This document shows, piece by piece, positions 25,551-33,447 of a stretch of DNA of 64,000 nt (position 1 is the first letter of the stretch; each line of letters starts with the position of its first letter). Position numbers and translations under genes: made by a program. The notes under the pieces are model-generated. The model was not told the DNA's origin and ran no database searches. It saw nothing but the letters and a program-made list of their open reading frames with translations. Source of the DNA: CAYNLK01 sp964398055. Its GTDB lineage: Bacteria; Chloroflexota; Anaerolineae; 4572-78; J111. Location of the stretch: positions 95,713 to 159,712 of the forward strand of contig CAYNLK010000011.1 of the NCBI GenBank assembly GCA_964398055.1, in the 5' to 3' direction.

Positions 25551-27038
25551 ATGCAACCAAACCAAACTCCTGCCATCTTAACTGTTGATGTGGGTACTTC
25601 TGCCCTCAAAGCCGTGCTCTACAGTACCCAGGGCCAGGTTGTGGCCTCAGCCGCCGAGCGGTATCGTTATAACGCGCCGCATCCAGGCTGGGCCGAAGCC
25701 AATCCCGAAGATTGGTGGGCGGCTTTGGTGAAAGCACTGGCTCAACTTCGCGCCGGCGGCTTTAGTTTGGAACAGCTTGAAATGGTTGGCCTGACCGGGC
25801 AGATGCACACCGCGGTCCTGTTGGATGACGCCGGCCGGCCACTCCGGCCCACCATTCTCTGGCTCGACCGGCGGGCCACGGCGGAAACGGCCGAACTGCG
25901 CCAACAGTTGGGCCTGCCGCCCTCCCAACTCAACTCGACCTACACCCTGCCCAAGCTGCTGTGGCTGGCTCGACACCAGCCGGAGGTGCTAGAGCGGACC
26001 CGGACAATCCTCTGGCCCAAGGATTACCTCCGTTACCGGCTAACCGGCCAATCCCTGACCGATCCAACCGAGGCTGGCGGCGCAGCCCTGCTGAATCAGG
26101 CGGGCCGGGGCTGGGCCAGCGACCGTCTGGCCCTGGTCAACCTCGATCCGGCCGTACTGCCGCCCTTGCGACCGGCTGAGGCCGAAGCCGGCCGCCTATT
26201 ACCCCAGCTTGCCAGGGAGTTGGGCCTACCGGCAGCCGCCAAAGTCATCGTTGGGGCCGGCGATGTCATCGCCCTCCTGGGCGGCGCGCCGCCGCGATCT
26301 GGCCGGCTGGTCTGCTCATTGGGTAGTTCGGCGATGGTCTCCAGCCTGCTCCGCAACGACCAGCCGATCGACGACCCGCAGCAGCGCCTGTACGTTTACC
26401 CACTGCTGCCTTATCGGCTGCTGAACGGGGTGCTATCCACCGGCGGAGCGTCGCTCACCTGGGCCAGGCAGGCGCTCTACGGCGAAGAAACGGCCTGGGA
26501 GTCGATGCTGGCCGAGGCCAACGCCACCCCGCCCGGCGCCGAGGGACTCTTTTTCCTGCCCTTCCTCACCGGCGAGCGCTGCCCCTACTGGAACGATGCC
26601 CTACGGGGCAGCTTCTACGGCCTGACTCTCTCCCACCGGCGAGCTCACATGGGCCGGGCCGTGCTGGAAGGGGTGGCCTACAGTCTGCGTCACTTAATGG
26701 AAATTGCTGCGGAGTTGGGCGTCCCCATCGACGAGATGGCCCTGGCCGGCGGCGGTGTGACCGTAACCGGCTGGCCGCAAATTATCGCCGACGTCTGCCA
26801 GCGCCCATTGCTGATCTACGCCGACCAGGAAACCGTCACCCGGGCGCTCTATGCTTACTGCGCCACGGCGTTGCAGCCAACGCTCACTTTTGAACAGGCC
26901 CTCAACCGCGCCTTTGACCAGCCGGATCAGCTTACCCCCCGAGCCGAGTTGGCCGCCAGGTACAACGCCATCTACCGCCGCTACCGCTTACTGGCCGATT
27001 TTGCCGCAGAAAATTTGAATGGAGAGGGCGGAGATTAG
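25551..27038 (+). CDS. xylB: Xylulokinase (FGGY family)
   Basis: 495 residues, normal size. Phosphorylates D-xylulose with ATP to feed the pentose phosphate pathway. Landmarks: phosphate-binding VDVGTSALKAVLYSTQGQVV, substrate loop GLTGQMHTAVLLDDAGR, ILWLDRRATAE, catalytic Asp in VIVGAGDVIALLGG, SLGSSAMVSS, and FGGY signature regions LPFLTGERCPYWNDALRGSF and LAGGGVTVTGWPQIIADVCQ. A closely related FGGY kinase acting on another sugar cannot be excluded, since no xylose isomerase is next to it. ATG 25551 has no strong Shine-Dalgarno sequence. The 3' neighbour is convergent. Confidence 0.87.
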   Translation: MQPNQTPAILTVDVGTSALKAVLYSTQGQVVASAAERYRYNAPHPGWAEANPEDWWAALVKALAQLRAGGFSLEQLEMVGLTGQMHTAVLLDDAGRPLRPTILWLDRRATAETAELRQQLGLPPSQLNSTYTLPKLLWLARHQPEVLERTRTILWPKDYLRYRLTGQSLTDPTEAGGAALLNQAGRGWASDRLALVNLDPAVLPPLRPAEAEAGRLLPQLARELGLPAAAKVIVGAGDVIALLGGAPPRSGRLVCSLGSSAMVSSLLRNDQPIDDPQQRLYVYPLLPYRLLNGVLSTGGASLTWARQALYGEETAWESMLAEANATPPGAEGLFFLPFLTGERCPYWNDALRGSFYGLTLSHRRAHMGRAVLEGVAYSLRHLMEIAAELGVPIDEMALAGGGVTVTGWPQIIADVCQRPLLIYADQETVTRALYAYCATALQPTLTFEQALNRAFDQPDQLTPRAELAARYNAIYRRYRLLADFAAENLNGEGGD

Positions 27039-27147
27039 GAGATTTGCGATATGAGATTTCCGATTTGAGATTTGCAATTCTCAGTCAATAATCACCAATC
27101 TCTCAATCTCCAATCTCTCAATCTCCCAATCTCCAATCTCCCAATCG
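27039..27147. repeat. GAGATTTG / CAATCTC inverted word repeat between convergent genes
   Basis: GATTAGGAGATTTGCGATAT-type words are followed by CAATCTCTCAATCTCC words, i.e. the same word in inverse orientation, able to fold into a long hairpin. It lies between converging stops and could end transcription both ways. A same-word tract is at 63436-63507. Confidence 0.75.
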
Positions 27148-29064
27148 CTAATCGCCCGGCCTCAGCAACAGACTACCCCAACTGGTTGGATCATCCCAGC
27201 GGCGTTGGGGCGCGGTTGAAATAATACATTCCTGGGCATTGCGACCGGGGGTGTCGTTATCGTTGACATTGGCCGCCAACCCCAGCCGGTCGCCCGGTTG
27301 GGGCGACACGCCGAAACTATTCCAGGGCAGGGCCGCTTCGACCAGATAGCCGGTCTCGGTCAGGCTGACGGCCACCTGAGCTTCGTCAAACGGCCGCGCC
27401 GCCAGGGAGCCAAGCTGCCATAACCCCACCCGCGGCGACTCCGCCTCCGGCAGAAAGTCGACCTGCCAGTCATCCTCGCTTCGCCGGGCCTCGTTGAAAT
27501 TGCCGGTCAAATCCATATCCAGAGAGAGTTGCACCGAGTCGCCCAAGAAGTAGTTCATGTCGTCACCGGTGTAGCCCACGTATCCATCGTCCTCCACCTG
27601 GAAAGCCACGTACAGATATTGGTCATCATAGGCAAAGCGGACCTGCCCGGCCAGGTCGGTTGAGCGGCCCGAGTTCGGGAAGCGGTTGGCGCAGCCCTGG
27701 TCGTAGGTAACCGCGCTAATGAGCGTCCAATCCCGGCCGAGCGACGCCCAATCATCCAGCCGCCCGTCAATCTGAAGCGCGCCGGCTTTAACCGGCATCG
27801 CTGCCAACTGGCTGGCATCCGCCGGGCGCGCCGCGGGGGTGGCCAGAATGTTGACCACGGCATCGACCGGTTGGGCGGTGAGCGCGGGCCGGGGTTCGGC
27901 CGGCGCGCCGGTAGCGGTGGGTGGAGTCAGGCTGAAGCCCATAAAACAACCGTCGAGCATCGCCAGCTCAGCGGTATGGAAGGGTTGGTTGGCCCGCAAA
28001 TACAGAGTTTGGCTTTCAGCCGGACCGGCGTCCAGCAAGGCTCGATCAACCTCAGTTCCGCCCGGCCCCTGCCCCGCCACGGCGGCGGTGGCGGGTTGAG
28101 CCTGGTTCAGCACGGTCACATCCAGGGCCAGCACCCGGGCCAGCAACGGCCGGAAATCAAAGTGCAGCTTGCCGGCCCGGATGACGATATCCTGGCTGCC
28201 GTCGCCGTTGCAGTCCGCCAGGGCGTAATCAGGCCGGCCAAAGAGGCCAATCGGGTCGAGGGTTAACCTGACCGAACCCGACTCGCTCTCTCCTAGCTCA
28301 AACGGCTGCCCCAGGCGAGGCAAAGCCGGCAGAGCGCCGCTGGCGGCGATCAGATTGGCCGGCGAGAGCAGCACCTCCGCCAGGGACAAAACCGTTTCCT
28401 GGCTCTGCCAACTGTTGTACCAACCCCGCAGCCGTTTTGGATCGACCGGAATTTCGGCGCTGACGGCCCCGGCCGGATCGATCCAGCGGGCCGTGTTGGA
28501 CGCAACCGGGTAGCTCCCCGCTATCCCCCGCACCTCGATCTCATCTCCGCCTTCCCCCAGGTTGACCAGCCAGGTCAGCCGGCTCTCGACTTCTTGGACC
28601 ACCAGAAATTGAGCCGCGGCGGTGGTCAGGCTCGCCGCCCCTGTCTCCAGGGTAAGGCGCGCCTCGCGGCGCTGGTTGGGATTGAACTCAGCCAGTAACA
28701 CGCCGCCGCGCTGGCGCAGGGTAACTTCCTGCGCCTGGTCGTCGGCAGAAAATTGGGCCAAGATCAGCTCACCCTCGCCCGACAACTCGGCTGTAAGCAG
28801 ATCAGGCAGCCGCACCGTCGCCCGGCCGGCCGGCTCAACCGCCACGCCCTCCCCTACCATCAGCTTGATCGGCTGCTCGACAGCCAGGGCTTCCGCCTCG
28901 CCCCGCGCGCCGCGCCGCACAAAGACGCCCGGCCCGTTGGCTTCGGCTTCCACGGTGATGCCTGGGCCAGACTCGGCCGGATTCTCCGCCGGCCTCCCGG
29001 CATTGCAAGCGACAGCCACGCCGGCCAGCAGCGCCAGGCAGACCAAACCAAAGTGACGCAGCAT
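27148..29064 (-). CDS. Large secreted lipoprotein with C-terminal CBM9-like domain
   Basis: 638 residues. Signal peptide and lipobox (GVAVAC, Cys20). The N-terminal 250 residues have the look of a FecR-like beta-rich region (VFVRRGARGEAEALAV, GRATVRLPDLLTAELSGEGE, LRQRGGVLLAEFNPNQRREA). A putative calcium-loop motif DCNGDGSQDIVI follows near 290. The C-terminal 190 residues match the carbohydrate-binding module 9-like fold of cell-surface proteins: LQIDGRLDDWASLGRDW, VRFAYDDQYLYVAFQVEDDG, and EAALPWNSFGVSPQPGDRLG. It probably binds sugar polymer or reports surface stress, but no catalytic domain is visible. Divergent from the ThpR gene. Confidence 0.75.
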   Translation of the reverse strand: MLRHFGLVCLALLAGVAVACNAGRPAENPAESGPGITVEAEANGPGVFVRRGARGEAEALAVEQPIKLMVGEGVAVEPAGRATVRLPDLLTAELSGEGELILAQFSADDQAQEVTLRQRGGVLLAEFNPNQRREARLTLETGAASLTTAAAQFLVVQEVESRLTWLVNLGEGGDEIEVRGIAGSYPVASNTARWIDPAGAVSAEIPVDPKRLRGWYNSWQSQETVLSLAEVLLSPANLIAASGALPALPRLGQPFELGESESGSVRLTLDPIGLFGRPDYALADCNGDGSQDIVIRAGKLHFDFRPLLARVLALDVTVLNQAQPATAAVAGQGPGGTEVDRALLDAGPAESQTLYLRANQPFHTAELAMLDGCFMGFSLTPPTATGAPAEPRPALTAQPVDAVVNILATPAARPADASQLAAMPVKAGALQIDGRLDDWASLGRDWTLISAVTYDQGCANRFPNSGRSTDLAGQVRFAYDDQYLYVAFQVEDDGYVGYTGDDMNYFLGDSVQLSLDMDLTGNFNEARRSEDDWQVDFLPEAESPRVGLWQLGSLAARPFDEAQVAVSLTETGYLVEAALPWNSFGVSPQPGDRLGLAANVNDNDTPGRNAQECIISTAPQRRWDDPTSWGSLLLRPGD

Positions 29065-29099
29065 ATAATTCTCCAGAAAGTTATCGTCAAAGGCAGAGT

Positions 29100-29155
29100 G
29101 GCAAGCGACAGCCTGCTACTTTGCAACCCTGCAACTTGTTACTCTGCTCCCTGAT
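29100..29155. repeat. CCTGCTACTTTGCAACC word repeat, third copy
   Basis: CAGCCTGCTACTTTGCAACC and CTGCAACTTGTTACTCTGC, same family as 8165-8283, in the gap between the divergent lipoprotein and ThpR genes. Confidence 0.7.
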
Positions 29156-29233
29156 ATCAGGAAATAATTTTTATGAAGTATACCCCAATCTCACTCGACC
29201 GGCGAACCGGCCCCGGAAGTCCGGCCGGGCCGG

Positions 29234-29261
29234 TTGCAGCCCGGCCGCCTTATGGTATAAT
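29234..29261 (+). promoter_or_regulatory. Promoter of the thpR gene
   Basis: TTGCAG (29234-29239), 16-nt spacer, TATAAT (29256-29261). Predicted start near 29268, only about 4 nt before ATG 29272, so the message may be nearly leaderless. Confidence 0.6.
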
Positions 29262-29271
29262 CGAAACGATT

Positions 29272-29895
29272 ATGAAGACAATTCGCTCATTCATTGCCAT
29301 CGACCTGTCGCCTGAAGCCCGGGCCGGGCTGGGCGATTTGCAGAACCGGCTGAAAGCCGTTGTCCCGCCCAAAACGGTGCGTTGGATCGCCCTGCCCAAT
29401 ATTCATCTGACTCTTCATTTTCTAGGAGACATCGCGGTCAGTGACGTTGAAAAAGTGACCGAGCTGGTGCAAGCCACGGCGGCCAATTTCCAACCGTTCA
29501 GATTGAGTCTGGCCGGGCTGGGTTGTTTCCCCAACACCCGGCGGCCGCGGATTGTCTGGGCAGGGGTAGGCGGTGAGACCAGGGTACTGGGGGAACTGCA
29601 GCAAGAATTGGGAGAACGGCTGCGGGTGATCAACTTCACCCCGGAGACCCGTCCTTATTCACCCCACCTGACCATCGGCCGGGTGAACAACCTGCCGCCG
29701 CATCGGCTGGCCCAATTGGGCGAACTGCTGGAGCAGGAGCAACTGACGGTGGAGGAATTGGCGCGGCTCACCGTCGCCGAGATCCGGTTGATCAAGAGCG
29801 ATTTGCAGCCTGCCGGGCCGGTTTACACCCTCCTGGGCCGGGGAGTCCTTGGTTCGCCGCAAAAGCCTTTTACCGCCACTCCACCAACGCCTTGA
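29272..29895 (+). CDS. thpR: RNA 2',3'-cyclic phosphodiesterase (LigT/2H family)
   Basis: 207 residues. 2H-superfamily phosphoesterase that opens 2',3'-cyclic phosphates at RNA ends. Both catalytic HxTx motifs are present: IHLTLHFLGDIAVSDVEKV and SPHLTIGRVNNLPPHRLAQL. The N-terminus IRSFIAIDLSPEARAGLGDL is typical of the family. ATG 29272 is chosen because homology begins there and TATAAT lies just upstream; an upstream in-frame ATG at 29173 precedes that promoter. Its 3' end overlaps the converging metallo-hydrolase gene by 26 nt. Confidence 0.9.
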   Translation: MKTIRSFIAIDLSPEARAGLGDLQNRLKAVVPPKTVRWIALPNIHLTLHFLGDIAVSDVEKVTELVQATAANFQPFRLSLAGLGCFPNTRRPRIVWAGVGGETRVLGELQQELGERLRVINFTPETRPYSPHLTIGRVNNLPPHRLAQLGELLEQEQLTVEELARLTVAEIRLIKSDLQPAGPVYTLLGRGVLGSPQKPFTATPPTP

Positions 29896-30565
29896 CGTAG
29901 GCCCGGCCAACCAGTCGTTGACCCTGGCTGAGGTAGGGAAAATAGTGGCCGGCCAGAATGCAGTCGACCGGCAGTTCGGCCAGCCGCCGCAGAGTTTTGA
30001 GGTAGGTTGGCTTGTCAAAATCCTCGCCGCCTTGCCAGCCCAACTCCGGCTCAAAATCCGTATTGTTGATCATTACCACATCGCCCACAAACCAGATGAT
30101 GCGCCCGGCGTGGCGCAGTTGGTAGATGACCGAGCCGTTGGTATGGCCGGGAGCGTGGATGACCTCGAAACGGAAGCCACAAGTCTCGACGACCTCCCCA
30201 TCATGCACCACCCGGTCGACCGGGCAGGCCGGTACCCGGAAACCCGCGGCGTAGGGCGCGGTCCGCCAATCCGCCCGCTCGATCCCCGCGGCATCCCCCG
30301 GCCCGGCAATGACTATAGCCCCGCGGCGGCGCAACTCAGCCGCATTGCCCACGTGATCGTAGTGGCTGTGGGTCAGCAGCAGAGTGTCCACCTGGGCCAG
30401 CGAGACGCCCCACCCGCCGAGCTGCTGCTCGGCCCGGTCGAGATCGGCGGGAACCGTGCCGGCGTCGATGACGATGTTGCCCTGCTCGCCGCCCACCAGG
30501 TAGAAGTTGGCATGCTGGGCATAAGCAAAACCATCGAGTAAAAAAATGTTGGGCAGAAGTTGCAT
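29870..30565 (-). CDS. Metallo-beta-lactamase-fold hydrolase
   Basis: 231 residues. Zinc-binding motif HSHYDHVG in LLLTHSHYDHVGNAAELRRR, a second site at HAPGHTNGSVIYQL, and WFVGDVVMINNTDFEPE carrying the bridging Asp. Late His in ILAGHYFPYLSQG. This pattern is the glyoxalase II/lactonase-like branch of the superfamily. The substrate is not predictable. ATG 30565 lies 6 nt after GGAGG, and the TTG just before it is not favoured. The 3' end overlaps thpR tail to tail. Confidence 0.88.
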   Translation of the reverse strand: MQLLPNIFLLDGFAYAQHANFYLVGGEQGNIVIDAGTVPADLDRAEQQLGGWGVSLAQVDTLLLTHSHYDHVGNAAELRRRGAIVIAGPGDAAGIERADWRTAPYAAGFRVPACPVDRVVHDGEVVETCGFRFEVIHAPGHTNGSVIYQLRHAGRIIWFVGDVVMINNTDFEPELGWQGGEDFDKPTYLKTLRRLAELPVDCILAGHYFPYLSQGQRLVGRAYVKALVEWR

Positions 30566-30920
30566 CAAGACCTCCGCTTCACTTTTTTGGATGAGAACAG
30601 TTGCTCTGGCCGCGTCTTAGCCAAACGGTTGGGGCAATCACGCTCCCCATTGTATCATATTTCGCCGCACAATTGGAGTCTGAAATCGAAAGGCGCGCTG
30701 GTAGGTCGGAGTCTGTCCAAATTTTTAGGTGACCGGCACTTACATTTAATTTTAGCTGGCAATCGCCGTCCAAGCGCCTGAAATTCAGCTCGGAAATAGT
30801 GGTGCAAGCGCCGGTCACCTTATCTGCCTAAAATTCTGGACGCACCCGCCGACCGGCGTTCTGGCAAAATTACTCAATCTATGATAACATTTAAAGAAAC
30901 CGAACCCTGGGAGGTTAACT
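30566..30920. other. 355-nt gap between divergent genes, mostly repeat
   Basis: Holds a possible minus-strand -10 (TACAAT, 30649-30654) for the metallo-hydrolase and a 150-bp inverted-repeat element (30703-30854). No gene seen. Confidence 0.6.
30703..30854. repeat. Inverted-repeat element, GGGTGCGTCC family, copy A
   Basis: The left end AGTCTGTCCAAATTTTTAGG and the complement of the right end (CGGGTGCGTCCAGAATTTTA) are related inverted repeats. A nested pair GGTGACCGGC (about 30728-30737) and GCCGGTCACC (about 30810-30819) lies within. Copies B (41730-41820) and C (53250-53335) share the ends but have a different interior. Confidence 0.75.
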
Positions 30921-31265
30921 CTGGAAGCAAACGAATTGGCCCATGCGGTTGTAGATGTCATCGCCGGGAAGAAAGCCTCAAATATTTTGATGCTCGATAT
31001 GCGCGGGGTGACGCTGCTAACCGATTACTTTGTGCTGTGTGACGGCGCCTCTACCCGCCAGATTGGCGCGATTGTGAAGGAGTTATTGGAAGAGCTGGGC
31101 AAAGCCGGCAGCCAATCGGCTCTGGTCGAAGGCACGCCGGAATCGGGCTGGATGCTGGTCGATTTAGGCTCGGTTATTGTGCATGTTTTCTCGCCCCAGC
31201 AGCGAGCCTATTACCAACTGGAGGAGCTGTGGAAGCATGCACCCATCGTGGCGCGCATGCTTTAA
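30921..31265 (+). CDS. rsfS: Ribosome silencing factor RsfS
   Basis: 114 residues from CTG 30921. RsfS binds ribosomal protein L14 and blocks subunit joining when nutrients are short. Core: VIAGKKASNILMLDMRGVTL, LTDYFVLCDGASTRQIGAIV, GWMLVDLGSVIVHVFSPQQR, YYQLEELWKHAP. The start is unusual. A CTG at 30921 has GGGAGG 6 nt upstream and gives an N-terminus (EANELAHAVVDVI) the same length as known RsfS proteins. The next candidate, TTG 30936, has no ribosome site and would truncate the first strand. No ATG or GTG is available. A strong terminator follows at 31270-31300, so the gene is monocistronic. Confidence 0.9.
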   Translation: MEANELAHAVVDVIAGKKASNILMLDMRGVTLLTDYFVLCDGASTRQIGAIVKELLEELGKAGSQSALVEGTPESGWMLVDLGSVIVHVFSPQQRAYYQLEELWKHAPIVARML

Positions 31266-31269
31266 AGGG

Positions 31270-31300
31270 AAAAACCCGCGCTGCCACAACGCGGGTTTTT
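31270..31300 (+). terminator. Intrinsic terminator of rsfS
   Basis: AAAAACCCGCG (31270-31280), 9-nt loop, CGCGGGTTTTT (31290-31300). It begins 5 nt after the stop and is also suitable for the opposite strand. Confidence 0.9.
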
Positions 31301-31312
31301 CTGAAGGAGGGA

Positions 31313-31342
31313 GGGGTATACTGAGTTAACTCAGTATGCCCC
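31313..31342. repeat. 30-bp near-perfect palindrome
   Basis: The 20-bp perfect palindrome ATACTGAGTTAACTCAGTAT (31318-31337) is extended by GGGG and CCCC arms with one T/G mismatch. It lies between rsfS and the LysE gene end. It may be an operator, or a member of the hairpin-repeat class with G/C arms. Confidence 0.7.
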
Positions 31343-31408
31343 TAATTTACGGCAAAAAGATTAAAAGAAGATGACAGGATAATTAAATCAAAATTAGAAA
31401 CTATCTCG

Positions 31409-32041
31409 TCAGGTTAGAGCCGGCCAGAGCAGGCTCAGCAGGATGAGCAACCCAAAGCCGCTCAAAATTAGCCCCGAGGCTCTATTCACCCAACGCAACC
31501 AGGGCGGAGAAAAGCTGGCCCGCAACAGACTGACGCCGCCGCTCAGCAGCAGCCACCATAAGGCCGAACCGGCAAAAACGCCCGCAACCATCAGGACGGC
31601 TGAACCATAGCTGCCGACCGTGTTGGCCAGGCCAAGGCCGGCAAAGATGACGGTAAAGGAAAGGATCGTAGCCGGATTGGTCAGGGTGAGAAAAAAGGTG
31701 GAGACATAGGCGCTCAGCAGGCTATCGTGGCTGGCTGAGGCCGCTCTATCGGCCGGAGCCGCTCGCAGGGTCTTGAGACCCAGAAAAAGTAGAAACAATC
31801 CGCCGACCAAACTCAGCCAGCTTTGCTGACTGACCAAGAAGCCGGCAACGAAAGTCAAACCAAAACCAGCGATGCTGCCGTAAACTGCGTCGGCGGTGGC
31901 CGCGCCCAAACCGGTCAATAACCCCACCAGTCGTCCCTCTGCCAGGGTCCGGCGAATGCAGAGCACCCCAATCGGGCCGACTGGCGCCGCAATTGAAAAG
32001 CCAATAATAAGCCCCTTAACCAATAGAGACAGCTCCAGCAT
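31409..32041 (-). CDS. LysE/RhtB-family amino acid exporter
   Basis: 210 residues with six hydrophobic segments, the normal LysE layout. Exports amino acids such as lysine, threonine or leucine across the membrane. Landmarks: GFSIAAPVGPIGVLCIRRTL at the N-terminus, GLLTGLGAATADAVYGSIAG in segment 2, and FFLTLTNPATILSFTVIFAG in the middle. ATG 32041 (MLELSLLVKGLI) follows AAGG and matches the family start. The frame extends 29 codons upstream, but that part does not resemble the family. The gene is divergent from an Lrp-type regulator, which likely controls it. Confidence 0.88.
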   Translation of the reverse strand: MLELSLLVKGLIIGFSIAAPVGPIGVLCIRRTLAEGRLVGLLTGLGAATADAVYGSIAGFGLTFVAGFLVSQQSWLSLVGGLFLLFLGLKTLRAAPADRAASASHDSLLSAYVSTFFLTLTNPATILSFTVIFAGLGLANTVGSYGSAVLMVAGVFAGSALWWLLLSGGVSLLRASFSPPWLRWVNRASGLILSGFGLLILLSLLWPALT

Positions 32042-32124
32042 ATGGTTACCTTGATATTGCCTGTCGGCCTGTTCAACGCTATACTCAGCCCCAGAGTTTA
32101 GCAAAGTTCTTGGGCCTTGTAAAG

Positions 32125-32154
32125 GCAATAACTAAGCAACTTGGTTACTATTGC
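32125..32154. promoter_or_regulatory. Imperfect palindrome, candidate Lrp operator
   Basis: GCAATA (32125-32130) and TATTGC (32149-32154) bracket ACTAAGCAACTTGGTTAC in the gap between the lysE-like and Lrp genes. The position suits autoregulation and control of the exporter. Confidence 0.4.
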
Positions 32155-32179
32155 TTAATAAAATAAGCGAAAATGGCAA

Positions 32180-32647
32180 ATGACCTTAGATTCTAATAAG
32201 CTGCTGGACCAGGTTGGTTGGCGGCTATTGTTTGAACTGCAGCAAGATGCCCGGCTCTCTTTTGCCGAGTTGGGGCGGCGAGTAGGACTATCACTACCGG
32301 CGGCAGCAGAGCGGGTGCGCCGAATGGAGGAAGCCGGCCTGATTACCGGTTACCACGCCGCCCTCAATCTACCCCAGGTCGGTTTTCCGGTTATGGCCTT
32401 TATCCGGATTATGACGACCAGCGACCGCTATCCGGCAATTACGGTGCTGGTCAACAAGCTGCCGGCGGTGCTGGAATGTCATCATTTGACCGGCACAGAT
32501 TCGTTTATCGTGAAGGTAGTAGCCGCCTCTATTCCCGATTTAGAGGGGTTGATCACGCAACTGAGCCTGTTCGGCCAAACCGCCACCTCGATTGTGTTAT
32601 CGTCCCCGGTCACCAAACGAGTCGTCGAGCCGAGCCGGGCGGATTAG
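32180..32647 (+). CDS. Lrp/AsnC-family transcriptional regulator
   Basis: 155 residues. N-terminal winged helix-turn-helix (LLFELQQDARLSFAELGRRV, then LSLPAAAERVRRMEEAGLIT) and C-terminal RAM/AsnC ligand domain (FPVMAFIRIMTTSDRYPAIT, LECHHLTGTDSFIVKVVAAS). Lrp proteins form dimers to hexadecamers and respond to amino acids. It is divergently placed to the LysE exporter with about 140 nt between, the classic layout of an exporter and its regulator. The start at 32180 is ATG (ACC TTA GAT). Only a short untranslated region fits between the palindrome and the gene. Confidence 0.9.
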   Translation: MTLDSNKLLDQVGWRLLFELQQDARLSFAELGRRVGLSLPAAAERVRRMEEAGLITGYHAALNLPQVGFPVMAFIRIMTTSDRYPAITVLVNKLPAVLECHHLTGTDSFIVKVVAASIPDLEGLITQLSLFGQTATSIVLSSPVTKRVVEPSRAD

Positions 32648-32698
32648 AATTACTTGGAACCCAAAAAAGCCTTGAGATTGTATCCATCTGGCCGGTTT

Positions 32699-32727
32699 TT
32701 GCCAATCGTAACTCAAATAGGTATAAT
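32699..32727 (+). promoter_or_regulatory. rpmH promoter
   Basis: TTGCCA (32699-32704), 17-nt spacer, TATAAT (32722-32727). Predicted start near 32734. The same hexamers and spacing recur at 41888-41916. Confidence 0.75.
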
Positions 32728-32769
32728 TTCTTGTCCATTAAATACTTAGAAGCTGAGGTTTGTTAGATT

Positions 32770-32946
32770 ATGCCCAAACGGACTTATCAACCTAAACGCC
32801 GCCGCCGCGCCCGCGTTCACGGTTTTCGAGCTAGAATGGCAACCCGAGGAGGGCAAAGCGTCCTCAAAGCCCGGCGGGCTCGTGGCCGCAAAGTCCTGGC
32901 CGTGCAACGAATGCACCCTAAACGGACTAATTGGAATGCTGACTGA
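32770..32946 (+). CDS. rpmH: 50S ribosomal protein L34
   Basis: 58 residues, found by direct translation. MPKRTYQPKRRRRARVHGFR, then ARMATRGGQSVLKARRARGR, is the invariant L34 core. The protein carries about 15 extra C-terminal residues (KVLAVQRMHPKRTNWNAD) compared with the usual 44-46. Strongly basic, it binds 23S rRNA. A consensus promoter lies 43-71 nt upstream. It heads the rpmH-rnpA-yidD-yidC-jag cluster. GAGG lies about 12 nt before the ATG. The normal upstream neighbour dnaA is replaced here by the Lrp gene. Confidence 0.95.
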   Translation: MPKRTYQPKRRRRARVHGFRARMATRGGQSVLKARRARGRKVLAVQRMHPKRTNWNAD

Positions 32947-32947
32947 T

Positions 32948-33025
32948 GATTGGAGGTAACAGGTAGCAAGCTGCAATTTGCCGGCAGCAAGTTGCAGAGG
33001 GTGACTTGTTACCTGTCCGGTTACC
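32948..33025. repeat. TAACAGGTAGCAAGCTGCAA word repeat, fourth copy
   Basis: Degenerate copies of the CAGGTAGCAAG / CTTGTTACCTG word in both orientations fill the 91-nt gap between rpmH and rnpA. Confidence 0.7.
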
Positions 33026-33037
33026 GCTTGCTGCCCG

Positions 33038-33376
33038 ATGAAGCGACAGTATCGCTTACGCCGCAACAGTGACTTTCAGCGAGTGCGGCGTCTAGGTAAG
33101 TTCCATGCCAGCCCGTTAATGGTGCTGGCTTTTCTACGAAATGAGTTAGACCACAGCCGCTTTGGTTTTGTGGTGAGCAAACGTCTGGGCCAGGCCGTGC
33201 AGCGCAACAAAATAAAACGGCGTATGCGGGAAGCAACTCGACTCCGTCTAGAAAAAATTAAACCGGGTTTCGATGTGGTCTTAATCGCCCGCCAGCCAAT
33301 GAACCAGGCTGACTATGCCGACATCGAACAGAGTTTGGATCATCTGCTAGCGAAAGCCGGCTTATGTCTGGGTTAA
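33038..33376 (+). CDS. rnpA: Ribonuclease P protein component
   Basis: 112 residues. Protein cofactor of RNase P, which matures tRNA 5' ends. Landmarks: RLRRNSDFQRVRRLGKFHAS, the basic RNR-type signature in FVVSKRLGQAVQRNKIKRRM, REATRLRLEKIKPGFDVVLI. The core matches RnpA throughout. It lies 91 nt behind rpmH and overlaps the longest possible reading of yidD by 13 nt. No RNase P RNA gene is in the window. Confidence 0.95.
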   Translation: MKRQYRLRRNSDFQRVRRLGKFHASPLMVLAFLRNELDHSRFGFVVSKRLGQAVQRNKIKRRMREATRLRLEKIKPGFDVVLIARQPMNQADYADIEQSLDHLLAKAGLCLG

Positions 33377-33447
33377 AGCTGGTCTGGCCGCTCTGGCTGC
33401 GTCAAAGAGATAAGCAGGGACACAAGGTCAGAAAGGTAGTTGACCAG

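Noticed and set aside
29849..30541. Plus-strand frame opposite the metallo-hydrolase
   Set aside because: The minus strand carries the HSHYDHVG zinc motif and the full fold; the plus-strand product is not recognisable.
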